Positions 23,158 through 32,594 are shown, counted from the first letter of the stretch. The stretch: DNA of 52,495 nt from Enhydrobacter sp. (GCA_026126105.1 JAHCJV010000037.1:1-52495); one strand, 5' to 3'. Notes: generated by a model from the sequence alone, not told the origin. Program-made: numbers and translations.

Positions 23158-23895
23158 TCACCAGCGGCCGATGCCGCCAATTACGATGGTGGGGACGTTC
23201 GCGGTGTGGCTCTGCACCGAGAACACCTGCGAGCCGGGGCGGCGTCCGTTGCGTGGCTCGGAGACCTCGACGCCGGCCTCCCTGAGCCTCTCGTTGCAAC
23301 GCGCGATGTCAGGCGTGCGCCATGACAGGCCCCAGAGCTGGTCGGGCTCGTCGGACACGCCCTTTTTCAGGTCGTGCGCAATCTCGACCACGAGGTCGCC
23401 GCAGCGGAAAAACAGCAGCCGCGAGCCCCACTCCGGATTGCTGCGGTCGAGCCGCAGGTCCAGGCCCAGTCGGCCGCCATAGAGGGCGACCGCGCGATCG
23501 GGATCGGGCGTTCGGATCACGACGTGGTCGAGAGCGGTGATCGATGCCGCCTCCTCGCTTTTCAGCAGCCGCGAGGCTTCGGGCGCCACCGCGCGCTCGG
23601 CCAACTCGATCGGAACTCCCTGCGTCGCCTGCGTCGACAGGATCAGACGAGCTCCATCGCGCTCCGCCGGTATCGCGCGTCGCTCGAGCAGCCTCTGCGC
23701 CTTGTCGAGCGATCCGGTCGCGAACACGATCGACGAAAGCTGCGCCGTTGACGCGTGGTCCTCGATGGCCAGGCCCATGTTCCCAACCCGCAGCTGGCGG
23801 CCCTCGGCCTTCCTTCCGAGCAGCGTTTCATACGCGCCGATCGCACCCTCCCGGAACGAGGCGCGCAGGGTCAGATGGTCAAGTGCATCGATCAT
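23158..23895 (-). CDS. two-domain VOC family (glyoxalase-like) protein
   Basis: A 245-residue protein made of two VOC half-units: MIDALDHLTLRASFREG at the start and ITALDHVVIRTPDPDRAVAL from about residue 120. The second unit carries WGSRLLFFRCGDLVVEIAHD, with a Glu at the metal position. The N-terminal unit is more divergent. An in-frame TTG ten codons upstream is possible, but ATG 23895 fits the fold better. It lies 58 bp upstream of the binding-protein gene on the same strand and may share its transcript. The function is unknown. Confidence 0.82.
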   Translation of the reverse strand: MIDALDHLTLRASFREGAIGAYETLLGRKAEGRQLRVGNMGLAIEDHASTAQLSSIVFATGSLDKAQRLLERRAIPAERDGARLILSTQATQGVPIELAERAVAPEASRLLKSEEAASITALDHVVIRTPDPDRAVALYGGRLGLDLRLDRSNPEWGSRLLFFRCGDLVVEIAHDLKKGVSDEPDQLWGLSWRTPDIARCNERLREAGVEVSEPRNGRRPGSQVFSVQSHTANVPTIVIGGIGRW

Positions 23896-23980
23896 GGGCG
23901 AAGCAGCCGGCGTGTTGTGTTTCAAGGTTCATCGAGCGCCCGCAGCACAAACACAAGCCCGTGCCCGCGATGCGGCGGCG

Positions 23981-24505
23981 CTATCCAATCCGCTTCAGGT
24001 GTTCCTTGAAAAAGGCGCCGCGCTTCACGTAGCTCGCGGCGCTCATCTTGAGGCGCTCGACATTGTCCTCGCTGACCTCGCGCACCGCCTTGGCAGGCGA
24101 GCCGAAGATCACCGCGCGGTCGGCGAAGCTCTTGCCCTCCGTTACCACGGCGCCGGCGCCGACCAACGAGCTCTTGCCGATCACCGCGTTGTTCAGCACC
24201 ACCGCGCCCACGCCGATCAGCGAGCCATCGCCGACCGTGCATCCGTGCAGCATCACGCAGTGGCCGATGGTGACGCTCGTGCCGAGGGTCAGGGGAATGC
24301 CGGGATCGGTGTGCAGAACAGAGTTCTCCTGCACGTTGCTGTCGTCCCCGATCCGGATCGGCTCGTTGTCGGCGCGCAGCACGGCGCCCGGCAGGATGCT
24401 GACCCGTTCACCCAGGATGACCTCGCCGATGATCACCGCCTCGGGGGAGACATAACACGAATCGGGTATCACGGGCTTCTTGTCGCCTATCTGGTAAATC
24501 GGCAT
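23981..24505 (-). CDS. gamma carbonic anhydrase family protein (left-handed beta-helix)
   Basis: A 174-residue hexapeptide-repeat trimer of the gamma-CA/YrdA/PaaY group. Visible are the RADNEPIRIGDDSNVQENSV region and three candidate zinc ligands: H65 (VLHTD), H82 and H87 (GHCVMLHGC). Repeats continue as GDGSLIGVGAVV. A C-terminal helix (EDNVERLKMSAASYVKRGAF) closes the barrel. ATG 24505 was chosen because the 18 upstream codons are not family-like. Members hydrate CO2 or hydrolyse thioesters; the acyl-CoA genes nearby leave the second option open. Confidence 0.9.
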   Translation of the reverse strand: MPIYQIGDKKPVIPDSCYVSPEAVIIGEVILGERVSILPGAVLRADNEPIRIGDDSNVQENSVLHTDPGIPLTLGTSVTIGHCVMLHGCTVGDGSLIGVGAVVLNNAVIGKSSLVGAGAVVTEGKSFADRAVIFGSPAKAVREVSEDNVERLKMSAASYVKRGAFFKEHLKRIG

Positions 24506-24685
24506 TCGGGTCGCTCCTGTGGCCGCGCTGCGGGAAATCGGGCTTGCCATTTCCTGCAAGCCGTTTCAATTGCTCAGAAAAGTATGCTTCGCACCCTCGC
24601 TTTGTGACGAAGTTGCGGGTAAAATGCTGGTGCTAGCATGTAATCGCCTGGTGATCAGTCGATTGCCGGAATCAGGAGAGAAAAG

Positions 24686-24940
24686 ATGAAGACGTTGACT
24701 GCAATGGTGGTGTGCGCAACGGTAGGCATGCCGCTTTTCGCCTATGCGCAATCAGCTGCCGATGTGGCCTATTGCAACAAGCTGAGCCAGACCTATCGTT
24801 CGACTGCGCAGCTGAACTCGACCCCGGACGCGACCGTTCCCACCGCGATGTCCAAGTGCGCGACTGCTCCGGCCGAAGCGATCCCGACCTTGGAAAAGGC
24901 GCTGACGGACGGAAAGGTCACCCTGCCGAAGCGCGATTGA
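24686..24940 (+). CDS. small exported protein of unknown function
   Basis: An 84-residue protein with a Sec signal peptide, MKTLTAMVVCATVGMPLFAY then AQ, cleaved near residue 22. The mature part of about 62 residues has two cysteines (VAYCNKLSQ and MSKCATAPAEA) that could form one disulphide. CAGGAGAGAAAAG precedes the ATG. A strong intrinsic terminator follows at 24971, so it is a single-gene unit. I do not recognise the family. Confidence 0.75.
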   Translation: MKTLTAMVVCATVGMPLFAYAQSAADVAYCNKLSQTYRSTAQLNSTPDATVPTAMSKCATAPAEAIPTLEKALTDGKVTLPKRD

Positions 24941-24970
24941 GCACGCCTTCAGCTCACACAGCGTTTATCG

Positions 24971-25008
24971 CGCCCGCTGCCCATCCCTGGGTGGCGGGCG
25001 TTTTCGTT
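24971..25008 (+). terminator. intrinsic terminator
   Basis: A 13-bp stem, CGCCCGCTGCCCA (24971-24983) with TGGGTGGCGGGCG (24988-25000), two G-U wobbles and a 4-nt loop, is followed directly by TTTTCGTT. It ends the transcript of the small exported protein and isolates it from the MerR operon promoter 25 bp downstream. Confidence 0.85.
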
Positions 25009-25032
25009 CTGCCAGCTGTTCTCATCGCCAAC

Positions 25033-25061
25033 TTGACGTTTACGTAAACGTAAACTAAGAG
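25033..25061 (+). promoter_or_regulatory. MerR operon promoter with palindromic operator
   Basis: TTGACG (-35, 25033-25038), a 17-bp spacer and TAAGAG (-10, 25056-25061) frame the perfect 16-bp palindrome ACGTTTACGTAAACGT (25036-25051). The first 16 bases are identical to the site at 2298-2319 in front of the SDR/carboxylase operon. The predicted transcription start falls within a base or two of the MerR ATG at 25069, so the message may be leaderless or nearly so. Autoregulation by the MerR protein is the natural inference. Confidence 0.75.
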
Positions 25062-25068
25062 GGCTGGT

Positions 25069-25521
25069 ATGTCTGCCGCCGCCCCCTCGGTCGTTCCGGC
25101 CAATAGTTCCGCGCCGCGCGATACAGCGCGCATCTACAGCATCGCCGAGCTTGCTCGAGAATTCGGAATCACGGCCCGAACCATCCGCTTCTACGAGGAC
25201 GAGGGCCTGATCAAGCCGCGCCGCCAGGGGCTCACGCGCTTGTATAGCGCGGGCGACCATACCCGGCTCGGCTGGATCCTGCGCGGCAAGCGGCTCGGCT
25301 TCTCGCTCGCCGAGATCAAGGAACTGCTCGACCTCTATCATGTCGACCGAACCGGCAATCAGCAGCTGCGCGAGCTGCTGCGTCGCAGCCGCCTGCACAT
25401 CGCCGAGCTCGAGCGCAGGATGCGTGACCTCGACGCCCATATCGCCGAATTCAGGGAAGTGGAAACCCAGGTCGCCGCCGAGCTCGAGGCTCGCGGAGTC
25501 GACCCGGAAAGTGACGACTGA
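25069..25521 (+). CDS. MerR-family regulator of acyl-CoA catabolism (LiuR-like)
   Basis: A 150-residue MerR protein. After an unusual 20-residue Ala/Ser/Pro-rich tail comes the winged helix: IYSIAELAREFGITARTIRF then YEDEGLIKPRRQGLTRLYS (22-60), WILRGKRLGFSLAEIKELLD, and a long C-terminal coiled coil (about 95-140). No cysteine cluster is seen, so it is not a metal sensor; it more likely binds an acyl-CoA. It heads an operon with an acyl-CoA dehydrogenase and an enoyl-CoA hydratase, the arrangement known for LiuR. Its probable operators are 25033-25054 and 2298-2319. Confidence 0.9.
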   Translation: MSAAAPSVVPANSSAPRDTARIYSIAELAREFGITARTIRFYEDEGLIKPRRQGLTRLYSAGDHTRLGWILRGKRLGFSLAEIKELLDLYHVDRTGNQQLRELLRRSRLHIAELERRMRDLDAHIAEFREVETQVAAELEARGVDPESDD

Positions 25522-25545
25522 GACTTCAAGACCGAGGAGGAAACA

Positions 25546-27333
<1,788 letters not shown>

Positions 27334-27335
27334 GG

Positions 27336-27352
27336 TCCTCCCAACTGGAGGA
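27336..27352 (+). promoter_or_regulatory. hairpin sequestering the Shine-Dalgarno of the enoyl-CoA hydratase
   Basis: TCCTCC (27336-27341) is exactly complementary to GGAGGA (27347-27352), the ribosome binding site of the gene starting at 27357, with a 5-nt loop. The upstream dehydrogenase stops at 27331-27333, immediately before the stem. A terminating ribosome would open the hairpin, so this looks like translational coupling of the two enzymes. The stem is only 6 bp, so its strength is uncertain. Confidence 0.5.
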
Positions 27353-27356
27353 AAGA

Positions 27357-28157
27357 ATGTCCGCACCGCACGTCCTAGCCGAGGTCAAAGACGGAATCGG
27401 CTGGCTTACGCTGAACCGTCCGGAGCAGCTGAACGCGCTCTCGATGGAGATGCGCGACCTGCTGATCGAGCACAGCGCAAAGTTCGAGAGAGATCCGGCC
27501 GTGCGATGCGTCGTGATCAGGGGTGCCGGCACGCACTTCATGGCGGGAGGCGACATCCGCGGCTTCCACAAGTCGCTGACCGAAGAGAAAGAAGCCCATC
27601 TGGCCGGGTTCGAGATGCGGGTGGTGAAGGCGCACCAGGCGATCTACCAGATCCGCCGCATGAACAAGCCGGTGCTTGCCTCGGTCCAAGGTGCTGCCGC
27701 GGGCTTCGGCCTGTCGCTGATCCTGAATTGCGATCTCGCGATCGCTTCGGACGACGCCTTCTTCACCCTGGCCTATCGCCACATCGGCCTCTCGGCCGAC
27801 GGCGGCGCAACCTACTTCCTGCCGCGGGTCGTCGGCGAGCGAAAGGCCCTGGAGATCGCGTTGCTCGGCGAGCGATTCACGGCGCAGGAGGCCAAGGAGC
27901 AGAATATCCTCAACTGGGTCGTCTCCAAGGACAAGCTCGTTGAAGAGACGGCGAAGATGGCGCGCAAGCTGGCCGATGGGCCGACATTTGCTCTCGGCGT
28001 GGCCAAGCGGCTGATCCGCACCTCGTTCGACAATTCCTGGGACGAGCACTCGCATCGCGAAGCCGAAGGTCTTGCGGCCTGCGCGGCGACGGAGGACCAT
28101 TTCGAGGGATTGAGCGCCTTCCTCGAGAAGCGGAAGGCCTCCTTCAAAGGGAGGTGA
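27357..28157 (+). CDS. enoyl-CoA hydratase/isomerase family protein
   Basis: A 266-residue crotonase-fold enzyme. The oxyanion hole segments are THFMAGGDIRGF (about 60-71) and VQGAAAGFGLSLILNCDLAI (about 113-132), and the active-site helix is YRHIGLSADGGATYFLPRVV. The usual catalytic Glu position reads Asp/Gly, as in isomerase-type members, so hydratase versus isomerase is open. The translation signal is the hairpin-covered GGAGGA. Its stop overlaps the GTG of the following gene. Confidence 0.9.
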   Translation: MSAPHVLAEVKDGIGWLTLNRPEQLNALSMEMRDLLIEHSAKFERDPAVRCVVIRGAGTHFMAGGDIRGFHKSLTEEKEAHLAGFEMRVVKAHQAIYQIRRMNKPVLASVQGAAAGFGLSLILNCDLAIASDDAFFTLAYRHIGLSADGGATYFLPRVVGERKALEIALLGERFTAQEAKEQNILNWVVSKDKLVEETAKMARKLADGPTFALGVAKRLIRTSFDNSWDEHSHREAEGLAACAATEDHFEGLSAFLEKRKASFKGR

Positions 28158-28657
28158 CCCTGTCGGCCGACCAGCCCGAGCCCAGCTCGCCCGCCTGCCT
28201 CGCGCACGAGGCCGAAGAGGCCTACATGGGCTACGCGACGAGAGAGGAAATTGCGGCGTTCCTCAACGAGCTGCTCGAGGCCGAGCGCGCCGGCACCGGC
28301 GTGGCGCTGAAGAGCGCCGAGGCTGCCACCGGCACGCCGTTCGCCGATCTGCTGCGCGATGTGCACCGTGACGAGGCGCGCTGGTGCGCGATGCTGCTGA
28401 AGCAGCTCAAGGTGCTCGGCGCGCCCGCTTCGGCACGGATCGGCGCCTTCCAGGGGAAGGCGATGGCGATCGAGGCTTTGCCCGAGCGCATCGCCTTTCT
28501 CAACCGCGGTCAAGGCTGGGTCGTTCGCAAGTTGCGCGAGATGCTGCCCAAGGTTCGCGACGACGCCCTGCATCGCGATCTGGCCGAGATGCTGCAAGGC
28601 CACAAGGTCAACATCGCACGCGCCAGCACGGCACTGGACGCACTTGATGGCCTATGA
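28154..28657 (+). CDS. DUF6306-like helical protein in acyl-CoA operon
   Basis: A protein of up to 167 residues, predicted almost entirely helical. The core begins MGYATREEIAAFLNELLEAE and continues DVHRDEARWCAMLLKQLKVL, FLNRGQGWVVRKLREMLPKV and LAEMLQGHKVNIARAS. Spaced Glu/His in helices (EAER, HRDEARW, GHKVN) recall ferritin-like four-helix metal proteins, though no classic ExxH pair is certain. The annotation DUF6306 is from memory. GTG 28154 overlaps the previous stop, but its Shine-Dalgarno AAGGGAGG is too close; ATG 28226 is an alternative start. The role is unknown. Confidence 0.72.
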   Translation: MTLSADQPEPSSPACLAHEAEEAYMGYATREEIAAFLNELLEAERAGTGVALKSAEAATGTPFADLLRDVHRDEARWCAMLLKQLKVLGAPASARIGAFQGKAMAIEALPERIAFLNRGQGWVVRKLREMLPKVRDDALHRDLAEMLQGHKVNIARASTALDALDGL

Positions 28658-28692
28658 ACGGCAATCGAAGACTACTTCACCGTGCCAAGATG

Positions 28693-28724
28693 TGTGTGTC
28701 AGCAAAATCGTGTGTGTCAGCAAA
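28693..28724 (+). repeat. two direct 14-bp repeats upstream of MBL gene
   Basis: TGTGTGTCAGCAAA occurs at 28693-28706 and again at 28711-28724, an 18-bp period, ending 11 bp before the MBL-fold gene start. The spacing is not a whole number of helical turns (about 1.7), so cooperative binding on one face is not implied. It could be an operator, or simply a short duplication in the gap between two operon genes. Confidence 0.5.
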
Positions 28725-28735
28725 TAGGGGAAGAA

Positions 28736-29635
28736 ATGCAAGACCGTCACATCGGAGACATCCGCGTCACGCGCATCGAGGAGCAGATGGGGCCGGGATT
28801 TCCGGCCAAGGACTTCTTTCCCGAGTTCGATACGGAAACCTTCGCAGCCGAGCAGCATTGGCTCGCGCCGAACTACTACCAGCCGGAGAGCGGGCGGGTG
28901 ATCGCCTCGATCCATTCCTGGCTGGTGCGCACCGGCAAGCACACGGTTCTGATCGACTCCTGCAGCGGCAATCACAAGTCGCGTCCGGGAATGCCGCGCT
29001 TCGACATGCTCGACACCAAGTATCTCGACCGGCTGCGCGAGGCGGGCGTGCAGCCCGAGCAGATCGATTTCGTGATGTGCACGCACCTGCACGTCGATCA
29101 CGTCGGCTGGAACACGCGGCGCGAGAACGGGACGTGGGTGCCGACCTTCCCCAACGCCAAATACGTCATGTCGCGCGCCGACCACGATCATTGGGAGGCG
29201 CTGGCGAAGAAGCCGGGTACGGAGGCCTACCAGGTCAATACCTATAACGATTCGGTCCTGCCGATCGTCGAGGCGAAGAAGGCGGAGTTCGTGTCTGGCG
29301 AGCACGGTATGTGTGGCTGCTTTACGCTGAAACCTTCGCCCGGCCACTCGCCGGGGCATATGCGCGTCGATCTCGAATCGCGCGGCAAGCGCGCGATTTT
29401 CGCAGGCGACGCTCTGCACAATCCGGTGCAGGTGCCGTTGTGGAAATGGAACAGCCGCTTCTGCGAGGACCGCGACCTCGCGCGCGAGAGCCGCAACACA
29501 CTGCTCGGCGATTGCGTGGAGCAGGGCGCCTTGCTGATGCCGGCGCACTTCGCGCCACCGCATGCCGCCTACGTCAAAGCGAACGGCGATCGCTTCGAGC
29601 TGGACTGGGATTACGACAACAGCCGCGGACGGTGA
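28736..29635 (+). CDS. MBL-fold metallo-hydrolase (lactonase-like)
   Basis: A 299-residue cytoplasmic metallo-beta-lactamase-fold protein. The dinuclear site motif is CTHLHVDHVGWN (H117, H119, D121, H122). Later ligands are SPGHSPGHM and IFAGDALHNPVQ (His and Asp), with MPAHFAPPHA near the C-terminus. The pattern resembles quorum-quenching-lactonase or alkylsulfatase-like MBL hydrolases. ATG 28736 has AGGGGAAG upstream and was chosen over an earlier in-frame ATG inside the direct repeats. The gene overlaps the following GNAT (TGATG). In this operon a thioesterase or lactonase role in acyl-CoA metabolism is possible. Confidence 0.88.
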   Translation: MQDRHIGDIRVTRIEEQMGPGFPAKDFFPEFDTETFAAEQHWLAPNYYQPESGRVIASIHSWLVRTGKHTVLIDSCSGNHKSRPGMPRFDMLDTKYLDRLREAGVQPEQIDFVMCTHLHVDHVGWNTRRENGTWVPTFPNAKYVMSRADHDHWEALAKKPGTEAYQVNTYNDSVLPIVEAKKAEFVSGEHGMCGCFTLKPSPGHSPGHMRVDLESRGKRAIFAGDALHNPVQVPLWKWNSRFCEDRDLARESRNTLLGDCVEQGALLMPAHFAPPHAAYVKANGDRFELDWDYDNSRGR

Positions 29636-30084
29636 TGCACGTAGACTTTCGTCCCGCTGCTCCCGCTGCGTACGGGCAGCAGATCCTGCGCATGGACAGA
29701 ATCTGCTTCCCGCTCGACGAGCCACCCTCGATCGAGGGCGTGGAGTGGACGATCGGCTGGGACGGCAAGACGCCTGCAGCCTATTGCGCCTGGAAGACTG
29801 TCCAGCAGGAAGATCTTCAAGCCGGCTTCCACTACCGCGGTGGCGTTCTTCCCGAATATCGCGGCCACGGGCTGCAGCGCCGCATGCTGCGCCTGCGCGA
29901 GGCTGAGATGCGCGAGCGGGGACTGACGGCCGCCGTCACCTACACCGATGCCGATGGCGCAGCATCGATGCGCAATCTGATCGCCGAAGGCTATCGACCG
30001 TACGCGCCGACCCCGACGACGACCTTGTCGGGCCTCGGGCGCTTCGGCCGGGTAGGCTTCGTCCATTGGAGGAAGACGCTCTAA
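29635..30084 (+). CDS. GNAT family N-acetyltransferase
   Basis: A 149-residue single-domain acetyltransferase. The acetyl-CoA loop is GGVLPEYRGHGLQRRMLRLR (from about residue 67), and the segment TYTDADGAASMRNLIAEGYR matches the typical asparagine-helix region. Start and preceding stop overlap as TGATG, so it is coupled to the MBL hydrolase and is last in the operon. The acceptor is unknown. Confidence 0.86.
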   Translation: MHVDFRPAAPAAYGQQILRMDRICFPLDEPPSIEGVEWTIGWDGKTPAAYCAWKTVQQEDLQAGFHYRGGVLPEYRGHGLQRRMLRLREAEMRERGLTAAVTYTDADGAASMRNLIAEGYRPYAPTPTTTLSGLGRFGRVGFVHWRKTL

Positions 30085-30109
30085 GGCGTGACTTCCCGTA
30101 GCCGGCCCA

Positions 30110-30901
30110 TCAGCGGCCCTTCCAGTCAGGTTTGCGCTTCTCGGCAAAGGCGCGAGGACCTTCGACGGTATCCTCGCTCTTGGTCATGGCGACGAACGCG
30201 GGATAGTGCATGTTGTGCATCGCCACCTCGAGCGCAGGCACATCGAGCGAGCGCATCACGACCTGCTTGGTCGCGCGCACCGACATCGGCGAGCAGGCGA
30301 GGATGTCGGTTGCCCATTTCTTCGCCGCCGTCATCAGGTCGGCGTGCGGCACCACCTGGGTGACGAAGCCCAGCTCATAGCCCTCCTGCGCGGGCACATG
30401 GCGTCCCGTGAGCATCATGCCCATCGCCTTCTTGAGGGGGATCATGCGCGACAGCCGCTGCATGCCCCCAGCGCCGGCAGCAAGGCCGACCTTGGGCTCG
30501 GGCAGGGCAAAGGTCGCCTTGTCCGACGCCACGATGATGTCGCAGGCCAGCGCAATCTCGAAGCCGCCACCCATCGCGACGCCGTTGACGGCAGCGATCA
30601 CCGGCTTCTCCAGATCGAACCGGTTGGCCAGGCCGCCGAAGCCCTTGGCAGGATGGACGGGGCGCTTGCCGGTCTTCTTCTGGATTTCGGAATGATACTT
30701 GAGATCGTTTCCTGCGCAGAACGCCTTATCGCCGGCGCCGGTAATGATGGCGACCCACAGCTCGGGATTGGCGTGGAACTCGTCGAACGCGTCGACCAGC
30801 TCCTGATTGGCCATCGGGTGACATGCGTTGTAGACCTCGGGGCGATTGATCGTGACGATCATCAGGCGGCCGTCGGTTTCGACCTTGCTGTACTGACCCA
30901 T
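30110..30901 (-). CDS. enoyl-CoA hydratase/isomerase (crotonase family)
   Basis: A 263-residue crotonase-fold enzyme. The oxyanion hole blocks are KAFCAGNDLKYHSE and VNGVAMGGGFEIALACDIIV, and the catalytic region is FALPEPKVGLAAGAGGMQRL. It is convergent with the GNAT gene, from which it is 25 bp away. A second crotonase within 3 kb of that at 27357 fits a catabolic region, but the opposite strand and separate promoter mean separate control. It is close in type to carnitinyl-/crotonobetainyl-CoA hydratases, which is not decisive. Confidence 0.9.
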   Translation of the reverse strand: MGQYSKVETDGRLMIVTINRPEVYNACHPMANQELVDAFDEFHANPELWVAIITGAGDKAFCAGNDLKYHSEIQKKTGKRPVHPAKGFGGLANRFDLEKPVIAAVNGVAMGGGFEIALACDIIVASDKATFALPEPKVGLAAGAGGMQRLSRMIPLKKAMGMMLTGRHVPAQEGYELGFVTQVVPHADLMTAAKKWATDILACSPMSVRATKQVVMRSLDVPALEVAMHNMHYPAFVAMTKSEDTVEGPRAFAEKRKPDWKGR

Positions 30902-31038
30902 GCGTTCCTCTTTTTCCTTGGGTGGCGAGCGTCAGTTTATCGCAGGAACCGCCACACAAAGGAACCAAACGGTCGCTACATAGGAAATCGAGGAGGGGGA
31001 GGGTTCGTCAACGATGTAATTCGGAGTGCCCCTTTCGA

Positions 31039-31392
31039 ATGGTTTCCTTCAGATTTTTGGCCCGGCAGGCGCTCCTCTCCCTTTCCGTTGTGCTGACCCT
31101 AGGGATGTTCAGTTCCGGAACGAGCCATGCGGCAGACTGGAACAATTCTCCGGTCCGTCCCGTGCTGCCGTCGCCAAAGCCCTTGGCCGTAGCGCCGTCG
31201 GGCGCGGAGCAAGTCGCCGAGTTGTTGGCCGAGCGCGTGAACGGATCCGACCCAGAGGTTCCGCTTCCGCAGCGCGGTCTGACGGCTCAAGAGCCGCAAT
31301 TCGTCCCCCTGTCCGGACCGCAGATCTACGGACGGAGGGAGGAGGGTTCCGTGGTGCTGGGCCTCAGGTTTCCGATTCCCGCAACCCGGTGA
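31039..31392 (+). CDS. predicted exported protein of unknown function
   Basis: A 117-residue protein with signal peptide MVSFRFLARQALLSLSVVLT and cleavage near SHA-ADW (about residue 33). The mature part is low in complexity and Pro-rich (PVRPVLPSPKPLAVAPSG) and ends VLGLRFPIPATR. Upstream codons in the same frame are not signal-like, so ATG 31039 is preferred, although its ribosome binding site is weak. I do not recognise the family. The gap 30902-31038 upstream shows nothing recognisable. Confidence 0.6.
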   Translation: MVSFRFLARQALLSLSVVLTLGMFSSGTSHAADWNNSPVRPVLPSPKPLAVAPSGAEQVAELLAERVNGSDPEVPLPQRGLTAQEPQFVPLSGPQIYGRREEGSVVLGLRFPIPATR

Positions 31393-31497
31393 TCGAACAG
31401 GCCAGCCTGAGATGTTGCAATTCGCGGACCCTGCAAGTGCTGTGGTTATACCCACAGGTGCCAGAGGGCATAACTTGCCCCAAAAGGGCCATGCTGC

Positions 31498-31527
31498 TTG
31501 CGCGGCACCCGATTAGTTGCGTATAGT
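31498..31527 (+). promoter_or_regulatory. sigma-70-type promoter of the OmpA-family gene
   Basis: TTGCGC (31498-31503), an 18-bp spacer and TATAGT (31522-31527) form a good housekeeping promoter. The transcript would start near 31534, giving a leader of about 60 nt ending in GAGGGGAAG before the porin ATG. A partial dyad, TGTGGTTATACCCACA (31441-31456), lies upstream and could bind a regulator. Confidence 0.55.
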
Positions 31528-31595
31528 TCGCAAGGAGTAGGCGCTCACCCACCTCCGGACTTCATGCCTGTCAGGACTATCGAGGGGAAGAGTTT

Positions 31596-32534
31596 ATGAA
31601 GAAGGCTTTGGTGGCCGCGGCTGCGCTCTTGGCGTTGCCTGTCATGGCTCAGGCGCAGACCGTCGCGCCGGGCTTCTATGTCGGCGCAGAAGGCGGTGTG
31701 AACTGGCTGCTCAACACCACGATCCTCAATCAGGGTGTAACTCCCCAGACTGGCTTCGCTGTCGGTGGCGTCGTCGGCTATGACTTCGTCGGCCCAAGGG
31801 TCGAACTTGAAGGCGTCTATCGCTACAATCAGACCAACGTCGGCTTTCCGGGGCAGGCGATCAGCAACCAGATCGGCCAGCTCGGCGTTCTTGCCAACCT
31901 GCTGTACGATTTCTCTCCGGCTTCGACGATCACCCCGTATATCGGCGCGGGTGCCGGTATCGCGTTCGTCGACAGCACCAGCTCGCTGGGCAGCACGCAG
32001 TTCGCCTATCAGGGAATCGTCGGCCTCGGCTGGAACGTCGATACGAACTTCCGCATCAACCTCGACGGCCGTTACTACGGTACCTCCAATCCGAGCGTCC
32101 TGGGCTCGACCTGGAGCAACAACAATTTCAGCGTGATGCTGGGCCTGCAGCTCAAGTTCGGCGCCGCGCCGCCTCCGCCTCCGCCTCCGCCGCCGGCAGC
32201 TGCCGCTCCGTCGTACATGGTGTTCTTCGACTGGGACCGCTCGAACCTGTCGCAGCAGGCCCTGAACACGATCAAGCAGGCCGCGGGCGCCTTCAAGACC
32301 AAGGGCAGCGCGCGCATCACGGCGACCGGCCACACCGACACGTCGGGCCCGGAAGCCTACAACATGGCGCTGTCGCTGCGTCGTGCGAATACGGTCAAGG
32401 ACGCGCTGGTGCGTGAGGGTGTGCCGGCGACGGCGATCGCGGTAATCGGCCGCGGCGAGCAGGGCCTTCTGGTGCAGACCGCCGATGGCGTGCGCGAGCC
32501 GCAGAACCGCCGCGTCGAGATCGTGATCCAGTAA
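31596..32534 (+). CDS. OmpA-family outer-membrane protein
   Basis: A 312-residue protein with signal MKKALVAAAALLALPVMAQA. Residues 25-190 form an OmpA/OprF-like eight-stranded barrel (repeated aromatic-glycine strands such as GFYVGAEGGVNWLL, VVGYDFVG, ELEGVYRY and MLGLQLKFG). A proline hinge of nine prolines and several alanines follows at about 192-205. The C-terminal domain binds peptidoglycan: TATGHTDTSGPEAYNMALSL, RRANTVKDALVREGV and NRRVEIVIQ. It has its own promoter (31498) and terminator (32563), as expected of an abundant envelope protein. Confidence 0.94.
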   Translation: MKKALVAAAALLALPVMAQAQTVAPGFYVGAEGGVNWLLNTTILNQGVTPQTGFAVGGVVGYDFVGPRVELEGVYRYNQTNVGFPGQAISNQIGQLGVLANLLYDFSPASTITPYIGAGAGIAFVDSTSSLGSTQFAYQGIVGLGWNVDTNFRINLDGRYYGTSNPSVLGSTWSNNNFSVMLGLQLKFGAAPPPPPPPPPAAAAPSYMVFFDWDRSNLSQQALNTIKQAAGAFKTKGSARITATGHTDTSGPEAYNMALSLRRANTVKDALVREGVPATAIAVIGRGEQGLLVQTADGVREPQNRRVEIVIQ

Positions 32535-32562
32535 GCACGATCCGAGGACGGGATTTCGAGGG

Positions 32563-32594
32563 ACGGCCGGGGTGACCCGGCCGTTCGCTTTTTT
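32563..32594 (+). terminator. intrinsic terminator of the OmpA-family gene
   Basis: ACGGCCGGG (32563-32571) pairs with CCCGGCCGT (32576-32584) over a GTGA loop, followed by TCGCTTTTTT. This is a standard strong Rho-independent terminator 29 bp after the porin stop. Confidence 0.9.

Noticed and set aside
32160..32210. GC-rich trinucleotide-like repeat (cct/ccg) suspected as a DNA repeat element
   Set aside because: It encodes the proline hinge of the OmpA-family protein, a normal feature of these porins.
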